From an uncultured Caulobacter sp. (lineage in GTDB: Bacteria; Pseudomonadota; Alphaproteobacteria; Caulobacterales; Caulobacteraceae), in contig CALKHU010000135.1 in assembly GCA_937991555.1 (NCBI GenBank), positions 1-64,000 on the forward strand: DNA of 64,000 nt, given 5' to 3'. The position numbers and the translations under genes were made by a program. The notes below the pieces were generated by a model. That model saw only the letters and a list, made by a program, of their open reading frames with translations, was not told where the DNA came from and did not search any database. Below are positions 34,719-43,538 of this stretch, one piece after another (within the stretch, counting starts at the first letter, position 1; each line of letters begins with the position of its first letter).

Positions 34719-35618
34719 ATGACCAGCGAGATTTTCGATCACGGCGACGCTTGGGCCGGCGAGGCCTTCCAGCGTCGTCTGGCGCGATGGAACCGCGAGC
34801 GGCTCGCGGTCGGCAAACCCCACCCGCACTGGGCCGCGGATCTGGTCGAAGAGGCGGCGATGCGGCGGCTCGAGGGCGCCTTCATCGAAGCCATGCGCCT
34901 GGAGGTGGTTGAGTGGGCAGAGGCCGCCCCGAACGATCCGGACGGGTTCGTCGCCTGGTTCGAGGCGCTGAAGGAGAACGGTCCCGGCCAGAACGACCCG
35001 CTGTTCCCGTGGCTGGCCGACGCGGCGACCCTGGAGGACATGCGCTGGTTCCTCCTCCAGGAAGTGGCCGGCGAGGCGGGCTTCGACGACCTGGTGGCGA
35101 TGACGCAGGTGAAGATGCCCACCCGGGCCAAGCTGGAGCTGGCTCGCAACTACTGGGACGAGATGGGGCACGGCGGAGAGCCCGGCATGCACGGCCCCAT
35201 GCTGGATCGTCTGGCCCGGGCGCTGGACCTGAATCCGACCATCGAGGGCGCCCTCGCGCCGTCGCTGGCGCTGGGAAACACCCTGGTGGCCTTCGCCACG
35301 ACGCGGCGGTACGCCTATCACGCGGTGGGCGCCCTCGGCGCCGTGGAGCTGACCGCGCCCTGGCGCGCCGCCCATGTCGCCTCCGGCCTCAAGCGGCTCG
35401 GCGTCGGCAAGGAGCGTCGCTACTTCGCGCTGCACGCCACGCTCGACGTGAAACATTCGGAGACCTGGAACGCCGAGGTGCTCCGCCCGTTGGTCGCCGC
35501 GGATCCGGACTGCGCGAGGTTTATCGCCGAGGGCGCCCTGATGCGGCTTCGCTGCGGCGAACGCTGCTTCGACGCCTATCGCGAGGCGCTCTGGACGCCG
35601 ATGCGGGTGGCCGTCTGA
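34719..35618 (+). CDS. Iron-containing redox enzyme (heme-oxygenase-like fold)
   Basis: A 299-residue all-helical protein of the PqqC/TenA/heme-oxygenase-like diiron group. Metal-ligand motifs visible: LLQEVAGEAGFDDLVAMTQV, RNYWDEMGHGGEPGMHGPML (the DExxxG..xxxH element of this family) and ALHATLDVKHSETWNAEVL (HxxxDxxH). Members catalyse oxidative cleavage or desaturation with a diiron cofactor; the substrate here is unknown. AGAGGA precedes the ATG at 34719. It is coupled by TGATG to a small downstream gene of unknown function. The 196 bp before it hold no other gene or FNR box. Confidence 0.8.
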   Translation: MTSEIFDHGDAWAGEAFQRRLARWNRERLAVGKPHPHWAADLVEEAAMRRLEGAFIEAMRLEVVEWAEAAPNDPDGFVAWFEALKENGPGQNDPLFPWLADAATLEDMRWFLLQEVAGEAGFDDLVAMTQVKMPTRAKLELARNYWDEMGHGGEPGMHGPMLDRLARALDLNPTIEGALAPSLALGNTLVAFATTRRYAYHAVGALGAVELTAPWRAAHVASGLKRLGVGKERRYFALHATLDVKHSETWNAEVLRPLVAADPDCARFIAEGALMRLRCGERCFDAYREALWTPMRVAV

Positions 35619-35974
35619 TGGGCCGCGCCCTGGTCCTGACCGAAGGCGGGGCGGCGGCGCTGGCTCGCGCTCTGGCCGAGCAGGGATGGACGGTGGACGC
35701 CTGCGCCCCGGCCGCCGCTGCGGAGGCCGCGGACCTGGCGGTGGATCTCATCGCCTGCCCGTTCACCTACGGCGCCGGACAGAACGGCCCGCACCTGCTC
35801 GCGGACCTGCTTGAGCAGCATCCCGAAGCGGGCGCGCTGTTGTTCGGGGACAGGATGCCGGACGGCTTCGCCGACACGCTCGGCGCGGTCCCTGGCGTCC
35901 CGACCGTCCGGGCGGCGCCGGACGCGCGGCTGCTTCGGATCGTCGTCGACTGCGCGCTCGCCCGCCCTCATTGA
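35618..35974 (+). CDS. Hypothetical protein coupled to the diiron enzyme (118 aa)
   Basis: Starts at an ATG overlapping the previous stop. The pattern ALVLTEGGAAALARALAEQG, VDLIACPFTYGAGQNGP, AGALLFGDRMPDG and VPTVRAAPDARLLRIVVDCA is an alternating strand-helix arrangement like a response-regulator receiver domain, but the usual acidic pocket and phospho-Asp are not clear, so it would be a degenerate receiver. Function unknown; its tight coupling suggests it works with the diiron enzyme. Confidence 0.6.
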   Translation: MGRALVLTEGGAAALARALAEQGWTVDACAPAAAAEAADLAVDLIACPFTYGAGQNGPHLLADLLEQHPEAGALLFGDRMPDGFADTLGAVPGVPTVRAAPDARLLRIVVDCALARPH

Positions 35975-35995
35975 GGAAGAGCGAACGGCGGCCGG

Positions 35996-36199
35996 TCAGC
36001 GGAAGGCGTTGCCGGGCTTGAGTCCCATCGCCTTGAACGCCTTCGCCGCCGGGCAGAAGCCGGTGAAGGCCGCCTGCAGCATGTTGAGGCCGGCGAAGGC
36101 GGCGAGGCCGATCCACCAGGGATGCACCGTGAGGCTGAGGGCGATCCCCGCCAGCACGACAATGCCGGCGAAGGCGAAGACGGCGCGGTCGATGTTCAT
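35996..36199 (-). CDS. DUF2892 (YgaP-type) membrane protein
   Basis: A 67-residue two-helix protein: MNIDRAVFAFAGIVVLAGIA, then HPWWIGLAAFAGLNMLQAAF, then TGFCPAAKAFKAMGLKPGNA. The DUF2892 hallmark is two helices followed by GxCPxxxxLxxLG, here GFCPAAKAFKAMG. In YgaP this unit is fused to a rhodanese and takes part in sulfur handling; here the rhodanese is a separate gene at 37726. GGAG precedes the ATG. It lies downstream of the SQR-like gene on the same strand. Confidence 0.85.
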   Translation of the reverse strand: MNIDRAVFAFAGIVVLAGIALSLTVHPWWIGLAAFAGLNMLQAAFTGFCPAAKAFKAMGLKPGNAFR

Positions 36200-36295
36200 G
36201 ATTGCGGCTCCGGGAATGAAGCCCCCGCGGGGGCTCGAAGGGCTTGGGCGGCGCAGTCGCCGTGGAGGGGCCTGGCGGCGTGACCGGCGCGACGA

Positions 36296-37579
36296 TCAGT
36301 CCTTGATCTTCCGCGCGCCGATGATGTCCAGGGCGAGCTTCTCGTAGAAGGGCTCGCTCTCGCCGCGCTTCACCTTCGACAGGAAGTACTTCTCGAACGC
36401 GACCTTAGCGAGGTGAACCCATTTGCCGCTCGCCGCCCAGTTCACGTTGCGGGGCGGGATCTGCGGCTGGGCGACGAAGGCCACGCCGCCATCGCCGAAA
36501 TCGGCGAGGCAGATCGCGTTCCACGTCGCCTCGTGCGTCGGTTCGGCGCCGGCAGTCGCCTCGGCGAGGTTGTGGGCGACGGCGGTGACCATGCTCTCGA
36601 TCATGAAGCCGGTCTTCGGCACGCCGACCGGGACGGGGGTCGGTCCCATCGGGGGGATCGCGACGCAGACGCCGACCGCGTAGATCTCGGGGAAGGTCGG
36701 ATTGCGCTGGTGCTTGTCCACGATGATGAAGCCGCGGGGATTGGTCAGACCCTCGATGCCGCGAACGGCCTCGACCCCCCGGAAGGCCGGGAGCATCATC
36801 GCGTACCGGAACGGCAGGTCATGGCTCGCGGCGACAGACCCGTCCTGCGCCACCTCCTCGACGGCCATTCCGCCCTCGGTGACTTCCTTCACGCGGGCGT
36901 TGACGATCCACTTGATGTGCCGTTGCCGGAGTTCGCTCTCCAGCAGGCCCTTGGTGTCGCCCACGCCGTCGAGGCCCAGGTGGCCGATGTAGGGCTCGGA
37001 CGTGACGAAGGTCATCGGCACCCGGTCGCGCACCTTTCGGCGGCGGAGCTCGGTGTCGAGGATCAGGGCGAACTCATAGGCCGGCCCGAAGCAGGACGCG
37101 CCCTGCACGGCTCCGACGACGACGGGACCGGGATTGGCCGCAAGGGCGTCGAAGGCGTCGGCGGCGGTCTCGGCGTGGGCGACGTGGCAGACGGACTGGG
37201 TGAAGCCGCCATGCGGCCCGAGGCCCGGAATTTCGTCGAAGGCCAGCTCGGGACCGGTGGCGATCACCAGGTAGTCGTAGGTCACCGTGCCGCCGTCGTT
37301 CAGTTCGATCTGCCGTCGGGTCGGGTCGAGCCGCTTCGCGCCGGCGTCGGTGAAGGCGATCCCCTTGCGCGCGAACACGGGCGCCAGCGGCACTTCGATG
37401 GCCTTCCGCTTGCGCCAGCGGACAGCGACCCAGGGGTTGGACGGCGTGAAGTGGAACCGGTCCTCCCTGGCCACGACGGTGATCGTGGCGCGATTACCGA
37501 CGGCCGCCTTGATTTCATAGGCGGCGATGGTTCCGCCAAGGCCGGCGCCAAGGACGACGATGTGGGGTTTGCCGTTCAT
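36296..37579 (-). CDS. Sulfide:quinone oxidoreductase-like flavoprotein
   Basis: A 427-residue FAD enzyme of the SQR family: FAD loop HIVVLGAGLGGTIAAYEI, LVIATGPELAFDEIPG, and cysteines at 131 (SVCHVAH), 163 (GASCFGPAYEF) and 305 (AVGVCVAIPP), consistent with the catalytic Cys set of SQRs though the third position should be checked. C-terminal amphipathic segment (KVAFEKYFLSKVKRG) suits membrane docking. It would oxidise sulfide to polysulfide/persulfide and reduce quinone. ATG 37577-37579 follows GGAGG. It is divergent from the rhodanese across an AT-rich palindrome. Confidence 0.82.
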   Translation of the reverse strand: MNGKPHIVVLGAGLGGTIAAYEIKAAVGNRATITVVAREDRFHFTPSNPWVAVRWRKRKAIEVPLAPVFARKGIAFTDAGAKRLDPTRRQIELNDGGTVTYDYLVIATGPELAFDEIPGLGPHGGFTQSVCHVAHAETAADAFDALAANPGPVVVGAVQGASCFGPAYEFALILDTELRRRKVRDRVPMTFVTSEPYIGHLGLDGVGDTKGLLESELRQRHIKWIVNARVKEVTEGGMAVEEVAQDGSVAASHDLPFRYAMMLPAFRGVEAVRGIEGLTNPRGFIIVDKHQRNPTFPEIYAVGVCVAIPPMGPTPVPVGVPKTGFMIESMVTAVAHNLAEATAGAEPTHEATWNAICLADFGDGGVAFVAQPQIPPRNVNWAASGKWVHLAKVAFEKYFLSKVKRGESEPFYEKLALDIIGARKIKD

Positions 37580-37635
37580 GACCCTTCGGGACCTCCATTG
37601 GTCGGGCGGGTTCATGCCCGCCCTGTCGCTTCCGC

Positions 37636-37677
37636 TTGACTACATATTCATAAATGCGCATATACGCAATTATGAAT
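37636..37677. promoter_or_regulatory. Divergent promoters overlapping a 32-bp imperfect palindrome
   Basis: The repeat at 37646-37677 begins ATTCATAA and ends TTATGAAT, with only four positions breaking symmetry. Plus-strand elements TTGACT (37636-37641) and CATATA (37659-37664) are 17 bp apart; minus-strand TTGCGT (37664-37669) and TATGTA are also 17 bp apart. A bound repressor would block both the rhodanese and SQR-like genes. Likely site for an ArsR-type sulfur regulator. Confidence 0.72.
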
Positions 37678-37725
37678 TTTCTTCGGTCACTGACTGGGGC
37701 CCTGGGGCTCCTTGGAGGCAAGTCT

Positions 37726-38085
37726 ATGTCGGGCCAACTCATTGACATTGCGCCGGATCAACTGCGCGAGGCGATGGAGGCGGGCGAGGTCCTGCTCGTC
37801 GACGTCCGGGAACCGGCGGAGTTCGCCGTCGCGCGGATCCATGGCGCGGTGAATCATCCGCTGTCGACCTTCGACCCCAGGGCGCTGCTGTCGGAAGCCA
37901 ACCCCCGGCACGTGATCCTCCAGTGCGGCTCGGGAAAGCGCTCGGCCATGGCGGCGGCGCGTTGCCAGGCCGCCGGGTTTGACGTCGACAAGCATCTGGC
38001 CGGCGGGATCCAGGCCTGGGCGGCCGCCGGGCTGCCTCTGATCGATATCAATGCGGCCACCGGCCAGCTGCGGGATCCGGGCTGA
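37726..38085 (+). CDS. Rhodanese-like sulfurtransferase
   Basis: A 119-residue single-domain rhodanese: LLVDVREPAEFAVARIHGAV at the N-terminus, active-site loop with catalytic Cys in LQCGSGKRSAMAA, and GGIQAWAAAGLPL near the end. It transfers sulfane sulfur, for instance from SQR-made persulfide to thiols. ATG 37726 follows TTGGAGG with 9 bp spacing and is preferred to an upstream in-frame codon inside the promoter. It begins a plus-strand run: rhodanese, RND adaptor, RND pump, ArsR regulator. Confidence 0.9.
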   Translation: MSGQLIDIAPDQLREAMEAGEVLLVDVREPAEFAVARIHGAVNHPLSTFDPRALLSEANPRHVILQCGSGKRSAMAAARCQAAGFDVDKHLAGGIQAWAAAGLPLIDINAATGQLRDPG

Positions 38086-38117
38086 GCGTAACAGCGGCTA
38101 TCGAGGGGTTGCGGCCG

Positions 38118-39149
38118 ATGAACATCCTGCGAACCGTGTGGCTGCCCGCCGTGCTGGCGGCGACGCTGACGGCCTGTGGCGGCGGCGAGGCCGAGAAGAC
38201 CGAGGTCAAGGCGGCGCCCGTCAGCGGCCGGCTGTCCGTGGTCGAGCGCGTCGTGCCCGAGACGAAGCCGGTCGCCGGCGAGATCACCACCCGTGACCTC
38301 GCCGAGGCGCGCGCCCGCATCGGCGGAACGGTGAGTATTCTCAAGGTCCGCGAAGGCGACATGGTCAAGGCGGGCCAGCTCCTCGCCGTTGTGTCCGACG
38401 CAAGGCTGGCCATGGAGACGTCGGCCTACGACGCCCTGGTCAGCGCCGCCGCAGGCGAGGCGGCCCGGGCCCGGGCCGACCTGGCGCGGACGAAGACCCT
38501 GTACGACCAGGGCGTCTACGCCAAGGCTCGCCTGGACCAGGTTGAAGCCGCCGCCAAGGCCGCGGAGGGCAACCTGGCCGCCGCCCGGGCGCGCCGCGCC
38601 GCCAGCGCAGAGGTCGGCGCCCAGGGCGCGATCCTGGCTCCCGCCACCGGTCGTATCCTCAAGGCGGACACGCCGCTCGGATCGGTCGTCGGCGCCGGAC
38701 AGAGCGTCGCGACGGTGACGTCGGGACCGATCCTCGTCCGCATCACCCTGCCCGAAGGCGAGGCGCGTGCGCTGGTCGTCGGGGCGGCGGTGCAGATCTG
38801 GCCCGACGGCCCTGCCGGCGGCATGGTGACCGGTTCGGTCGCCCAGGTGTATCCGGCCGTCGACGCAGGCCTGGTCACCGCCGACGTCACCGTGCCGGGC
38901 CTGACCGACAACCTGATCGGCCGTCGCCTGGCGGCCCGGGTGGAGATCGGTCGTCGCAAGGCGATCGTGCTGCCGCGGCGCTACGTGGTCACGCGGTTCG
39001 GCATCGACTACGTGCGTCTGATCCGTCGTGACGGCTCGGTGGCGGACAGTCCCGTGCAGACGGCGCCCGGACCGACCCCCGCCGAGATCGAGATCCTGTC
39101 CGGCCTCGCCGCCGGGGATGCGATCGCCCTGCCGGAGGCGGGCAAGTGA
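38118..39149 (+). CDS. RND efflux periplasmic adaptor (membrane fusion protein)
   Basis: A 343-residue lipoprotein (signal ends LAATLTACGGG). Order: barrel/lipoyl entry (TTRDLAEARARIGGTVSILK, VREGDMVKAGQLLAVVSDAR), alpha-hairpin (ADLARTKTLYDQGVYAKARL), second lipoyl half (ILAPATGRILKADTPLGSVV) and the membrane-proximal domain. This is the standard RND adaptor order. The ATG at 38118 follows GAGGGG. Its stop overlaps the pump start as GTGA. It lies 32 bp after the rhodanese, so the pump is probably under the sulfide-responsive promoter. Confidence 0.9.
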   Translation: MNILRTVWLPAVLAATLTACGGGEAEKTEVKAAPVSGRLSVVERVVPETKPVAGEITTRDLAEARARIGGTVSILKVREGDMVKAGQLLAVVSDARLAMETSAYDALVSAAAGEAARARADLARTKTLYDQGVYAKARLDQVEAAAKAAEGNLAAARARRAASAEVGAQGAILAPATGRILKADTPLGSVVGAGQSVATVTSGPILVRITLPEGEARALVVGAAVQIWPDGPAGGMVTGSVAQVYPAVDAGLVTADVTVPGLTDNLIGRRLAARVEIGRRKAIVLPRRYVVTRFGIDYVRLIRRDGSVADSPVQTAPGPTPAEIEILSGLAAGDAIALPEAGK

Positions 39150-42100
39150 AGCTCGGGCTCTCCGGACGGCTCACCGCGGCGACCATCCGGTCGCCGCTGA
39201 CTCCGCTTTTCCTGATCGCCGCGATCGCCATGGGCCTGCTCGCCCTGGCCAGCATCCCGCGCGAGGAAGAACCCCAGATCAGCGTCCCCATGGTGGACGT
39301 CATGGTCGCCGCGCCGGGTCTGGCCGCGCCCGACGCGGCCGAGCTGGTCGCCAAGCCGCTCGAGATCATCGTCAAGGCGATCCCGGACGTCGACCACGTC
39401 TACAGCTTCGTCGAGGACGACCAGGTGATGGTCGTCGCCCGGTTCAAGGTCGGTTCGGATCCGGACGACGCCGTGGTGCGGGTGCACGAGAAGATCCGCG
39501 CCAACATCGGCCGCATCCCCGCCGGAATCCCGGAGCCCGTCGTCGAGGCGCGCGGAATCAACGACGTTCCCGTGCTGGTGCTGACGCTGTCCCCCGATCA
39601 GGGGCAGGCCGGCCGCTGGGACGAGGCGACGCTTCATTCCGTCGCCCAACGCCTCCAGTCCGAGGTCGCAAAGGTCGATGACGTCGGCCTCACCTTCATC
39701 GTCGGGGGGCGGCCGGAGGAGATCCGGGTCCAGCCCGATCCCGCCCGCATGGCGGCGCGCGACGTTTCGCTGGGCGCGCTGATCGAGGCGATCCGGCAGG
39801 CGAACCGCACGTTTCCGGCCGGCTCAATCCGCGACGGCGGCGGCGCGACCTCGGTGGTCGCCGGCCGCACGCTCACCGACACCACCGAGATCGGTCTCCT
39901 GACCGTTCCCGACGCCCAGGGACGGCCGGTCGCGGTCCGCGATGTCGCCGATGTGGTCCGCGGCCCGACCGAGCAGCAGTCGCAGGTCTGGCGCTGGGCG
40001 AAGACGGGCGGCGGCTGGAGCCAGGCTCCGGCGGTCAGCCTCGCGATCGCCAAGCGCCCGGGCGCCAACGCCGTCAAGGTCTCCGAAGCGATCCTCGAAC
40101 GGGTCGAGGGCCTGAAGGGCCGTCTCATCCCCGAGGGCCTCAACGTCGCGGTCACCCGCGACTACGGCGAGACCGCCAACGAGAAGGCCAACGAGCTCCT
40201 GTTCCACCTCGGGCTGGCCACCGTTTCCATCGTGGTCCTGATCGGCTTCGCGATCGGCTGGCGCGAGGCCGGGGTCACCGCCGTCGTCATCCCGACCACA
40301 ATCCTGCTGACGCTCTTCGCGTCCAACCTGATGGGCTACACCATCAACCGGGTCAGCCTGTTCGCCCTGATCTTCTCGATCGGCATTCTCGTCGACGACG
40401 CCATCGTCGTGATCGAGAACATCGCCCGTCACTGGGCGATGAAGGACGACCGCCCGCGCCTGCAGGCCGCGGTCGAGGCGGTGGCGGAAGTCGGCAACCC
40501 GACCATCATCGCCACCCTGACCGTGGTCGCGGCGCTGTTGCCGATGCTGTTCGTGTCGGGACTGATGGGACCCTACATGGCGCCGATCCCGGTCAACGCC
40601 TCCGCGGCGATGGTGTTCAGCTTCTTCGTCGCCATGGTCATCGCTCCGTGGCTGATGGTGCGCTTCGCCCGCCGGACGCTGGCCGAAGGGCATGGCCACG
40701 AGCACGGCGAGGGCCGTCTGGGCGCTGTCTATCGCCGCGTCGCCGGCCGGGTGATCGCGACCCGGCGCTCGGCCTGGACCTTCCTGCTCGCCGTTGGCGT
40801 CGCGACCCTGCTGGCGATGGCCATGTTCGCCACCAAGGGCGTGACGGTGAAGCTGCTGCCGTTCGACAACAAGTCGGAACTGCAGGTTGTCGTCGACATG
40901 CCCGAGGGCGCCGCCCTGGAGACCACCGGGCGGGTTCTGCAGGACGCCGCCGCCATCGCCCGCGACCTGCCGGAGGTGACGGCCGTGGACGGCTACGCCG
41001 GCGCGGCCTCGCCGTTCAACTTCAACGGCCTGGTCCGGCACTACTATCTCCGCGCCAGGCCGGAGCAGGGCGACCTCGCCGTCATGCTGAGCCACAAGAG
41101 CGAACGTGATCGCAGCAGCCATGCCATCGCGCTGGACCTGCGGCGTCGCCTGCAGGCTCTCAGGCTGCCGGCCGGCGCCAGCGTGCGCGTCGTCGAGGCC
41201 CCGCCCGGGCCGCCGGTCATGGCGACCCTGCTGGCGGAGGTCTACGGGCCCACCGCCGAGGCCCGGCGCGCCACGGCGCAGCGCCTGAAGACGCTGTTCG
41301 CCTCGGTTCCCTACATCGTCGACATCGACGACAGCTGGGGCCAGCCTCGTCCGCGCCTGCGGCTGGTTCCGGACCGCGCCCAGCTGGAACGCTATGGCGC
41401 CTCCGAACAGCAGGTGCTCGACTCGATCGGCGCCGTGCTCGGCGGCCAGACCGTCGGCTACGCCCATCGCGGCGAAGGTCGCTACCCGACGCCCATCACG
41501 GTCCGCCTGCCGCAGTCGGGCCGGACCTGGAGCGAGACCATGGCCTCGACTCCCGTCGCTGTCGGAGGCGAGGGCGGCGTGCGCCGTCTGGTCACCCTGG
41601 GCGAGCTGGCCACCGCCTCTCAGGAGGCCGGTTCGACGCAGATCTTCCGCCGCGACGGTCGCGACGTCGACATGGTCCTGGCCGAGCTCGCCGGTCAGTA
41701 CGAGGCGCCGATCTACGGCATGCTCGCCGTGGACAAGGCGGTCCGCGACGCCGACTGGGGCGCGGGCGGTCCGCCGGAGATCCGCCTGAACGGCCAGCCC
41801 AGCGACGAGTCCCGCACGACGATCCTGTGGGACGGCGAATGGGAGATCACCTGGGTGACCTTCCGCGACATGGGCGCGGCGTTCGGCGTGGCCCTGCTCG
41901 GCATCTACGTGCTGGTGGTCATGCAGTTCGGCAGCTTCAAGCTGCCGCTCGTGATCCTGACCCCGATACCGCTGACCCTGGTCGGCATCGTCATCGGGCA
42001 CATGCTGTTCAGGGCGCCGTTCACAGCGACATCGATGATCGGCTTCATCGCCCTCGCCGGCATCATCGTCCGCAACTCGATCCTGCTCGTGGACTTCATC

Positions 42101-42364
42101 CGGCACAGCCAGGGCGCCGGCCGGCCGCTGCGGGCGGTGCTGCTGGAAGCGGGGGCCATCCGGTTCAAGCCGATCCTGCTGACCGCCCTGGCGGCGATGA
42201 TCGGCGCCGCGGTGATCCTCTTCGACCCGATCTTCCAGGGTCTGGCGATCTCGCTGCTGTTCGGGCTGGCGTCCTCCACGCTGCTCACCGTGCTGGTCAT
42301 CCCGGCCATCTACGTGGTCCTGCGCGACGACGGCCGGCCCGAACGGGAGGCGGCGGCCGGATGA
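39146..42364 (+). CDS. RND efflux pump, inner-membrane transporter
   Basis: A 1072-residue HAE1-like RND permease with twelve membrane helices and two large periplasmic loops. Visible motifs: N-terminal IRSPLTPLFLIAAIAMGLLA, the helix-4 proton-relay region SIGILVDDAIVVIENIARHW with the paired Asp, and the helix-10-12 region LVVMQFGSFKLPLVILTPIP and LAGIIVRNSILLVDFIRHSQ. No metal-binding Cys/His cluster typical of CzcA was evident apart from a short HGHEHGE stretch in the cytoplasmic loop. Substrate unknown; operon context suggests sulfur-linked or toxic-compound export. No outer-membrane factor gene is nearby. Confidence 0.9.
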   Translation: MKLGLSGRLTAATIRSPLTPLFLIAAIAMGLLALASIPREEEPQISVPMVDVMVAAPGLAAPDAAELVAKPLEIIVKAIPDVDHVYSFVEDDQVMVVARFKVGSDPDDAVVRVHEKIRANIGRIPAGIPEPVVEARGINDVPVLVLTLSPDQGQAGRWDEATLHSVAQRLQSEVAKVDDVGLTFIVGGRPEEIRVQPDPARMAARDVSLGALIEAIRQANRTFPAGSIRDGGGATSVVAGRTLTDTTEIGLLTVPDAQGRPVAVRDVADVVRGPTEQQSQVWRWAKTGGGWSQAPAVSLAIAKRPGANAVKVSEAILERVEGLKGRLIPEGLNVAVTRDYGETANEKANELLFHLGLATVSIVVLIGFAIGWREAGVTAVVIPTTILLTLFASNLMGYTINRVSLFALIFSIGILVDDAIVVIENIARHWAMKDDRPRLQAAVEAVAEVGNPTIIATLTVVAALLPMLFVSGLMGPYMAPIPVNASAAMVFSFFVAMVIAPWLMVRFARRTLAEGHGHEHGEGRLGAVYRRVAGRVIATRRSAWTFLLAVGVATLLAMAMFATKGVTVKLLPFDNKSELQVVVDMPEGAALETTGRVLQDAAAIARDLPEVTAVDGYAGAASPFNFNGLVRHYYLRARPEQGDLAVMLSHKSERDRSSHAIALDLRRRLQALRLPAGASVRVVEAPPGPPVMATLLAEVYGPTAEARRATAQRLKTLFASVPYIVDIDDSWGQPRPRLRLVPDRAQLERYGASEQQVLDSIGAVLGGQTVGYAHRGEGRYPTPITVRLPQSGRTWSETMASTPVAVGGEGGVRRLVTLGELATASQEAGSTQIFRRDGRDVDMVLAELAGQYEAPIYGMLAVDKAVRDADWGAGGPPEIRLNGQPSDESRTTILWDGEWEITWVTFRDMGAAFGVALLGIYVLVVMQFGSFKLPLVILTPIPLTLVGIVIGHMLFRAPFTATSMIGFIALAGIIVRNSILLVDFIRHSQGAGRPLRAVLLEAGAIRFKPILLTALAAMIGAAVILFDPIFQGLAISLLFGLASSTLLTVLVIPAIYVVLRDDGRPEREAAAG

Positions 42365-42416
42365 CGCGGCCCCACGCCGTTGTGGGGCGGAGCGCCGGTC
42401 GCCATATTGGCGGGCG

Positions 42417-42755
42417 ATGATCAGCAAGACGTCCATAGCGAGGCCCGCCGCAGACGAACTCGGCGAACTCGAGGCCAGTGCAGCCGCAGCGACGCGGCTG
42501 ATGAAGCTGCTCGCCAACGAGCAGCGGCTGATCCTGCTGTGCCGTCTGATCGAGGGCGAATGCTCGGTCGGGGATCTGGCGGACTACGTCGGGCTGGCCC
42601 AGTCGGCGGCCTCGCAGCATCTGGCGAAGCTGCGGGCCGAGGGCGTCGTCGCCACCCGGCGCGAGGCCCAGACGATCTACTACCGCCTCACCGATCCCGC
42701 CGCGGCCCGGGTCATCGACACCCTCTGCGAGATCTACCGCGGGCCGAAGCGCTGA
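42417..42755 (+). CDS. ArsR-family regulator, SqrR/BigR-like with dithiol pair
   Basis: A 112-residue winged-helix repressor: LMKLLANEQRLILLCRLIEG, VGLAQSAASQHLAKLRAEGV as DNA-binding helix, VATRREAQTIYYRL wing. Cysteines at 42, 49 and 104; Cys42 and Cys104 correspond in position to the two sensor cysteines of SqrR/BigR (about 41 and 107), which form a polysulfide bridge in response to persulfide and then release DNA. It ends the rhodanese-RND run, so it probably represses that operon and the SQR-like gene through the 37646-37677 palindrome. ArsR paralogue at 43535 lacks this pair. Confidence 0.85.
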   Translation: MISKTSIARPAADELGELEASAAAATRLMKLLANEQRLILLCRLIEGECSVGDLADYVGLAQSAASQHLAKLRAEGVVATRREAQTIYYRLTDPAAARVIDTLCEIYRGPKR

Positions 42756-42758
42756 GGG

Positions 42759-43538
42759 TCAGCCGGCCAGCCCCCGCCAGGCGACGTAGGCTGCGACCAC
42801 CAGGATGAGGCCCGCGAACAGCCGTCGCGCCAGGACCGTGCGGCCGGCGAGCCGTCGCGCGATCCGCATGCCGACGACGCCGCCGGCCAGGCCGCCGAGA
42901 ACGAAGAGTCCGGCGACCGGCCAGTTCACCTGGCCGGTGAAGGCGTAGTTCGAGGCGGTGGCGGCGCCGAAGAGCGCCACGGAGACCAGCGACGAGGCGG
43001 CGGCGTTGGCGAGGCTCATCCCGGTCGCCGCCATCAGGCCCGGGACGATCAGGAATCCGCCGCCGATGCCGAAGAAGCCGGCGGCGAGACCGGTGGCGAG
43101 CCCGAGCGGGGCCAGCTTCAGGGTCCGCCGCGCGTCGATGCGGACGTCGGCATCGCCCGCCTCCCCGGCGCCGCGCAGCATCGACAGCGCGATGGCGGCC
43201 ATCGCGCCCGCGAAGAAGACCAGCAGCACCTGCCCGTCGATCTGCTTGGCGATCGTGGAGCCGACCAGCGATCCGACGAGGCCCGCCGCCGCGAAGACCA
43301 GGGCGCAGGGCCACTTCACGCGGCCCGCGCGCGCGTGGCCGGCCAGTCCCGTCAGCGCATTGACGGCGACGGCCGCGGCGGACGTTCCGATCGCGACGTG
43401 CGGGTCGGTGACGCCCACGAGGTAGATCAGCAGCGGGGTCGCCAGCACCGAGCCGCCTCCCCCGAAGACGGAGAGCAGAAGGCCGACCACCGCGCCGCTG
43501 GCGATCGCCAGGGCGGCGGATTCGGGTGACAGGATCAT
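42759..43538 (-). CDS. TauE/SafE-family sulfite/organosulfur exporter
   Basis: A 259-residue membrane protein of eight predicted helices in the TauE/SafE pattern: SGAVVGLLLSVFGGGGSVLA near the start (GGGG motif of the first repeat), GFFGIGGGFLIVPGL for the second repeat, and GLAGGVVGMRIARRL at the C-terminus. Members move sulfite or sulfoacetate, and are frequent in sulfide-detox operons where thiosulfate/sulfite must be removed. ATG 43536-43538 overlaps the ArsR stop as ATGA, so the regulator and exporter form one operon. Confidence 0.88.
   Translation of the reverse strand: MILSPESAALAIASGAVVGLLLSVFGGGGSVLATPLLIYLVGVTDPHVAIGTSAAAVAVNALTGLAGHARAGRVKWPCALVFAAAGLVGSLVGSTIAKQIDGQVLLVFFAGAMAAIALSMLRGAGEAGDADVRIDARRTLKLAPLGLATGLAAGFFGIGGGFLIVPGLMAATGMSLANAAASSLVSVALFGAATASNYAFTGQVNWPVAGLFVLGGLAGGVVGMRIARRLAGRTVLARRLFAGLILVVAAYVAWRGLAG

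Noticed and set aside
36220..36235. AGCCCCCGCGGGGGCT self-complementary run as a terminator
   Set aside because: No T-run and very GC-rich; a palindrome of G/C runs is common by chance in this DNA.
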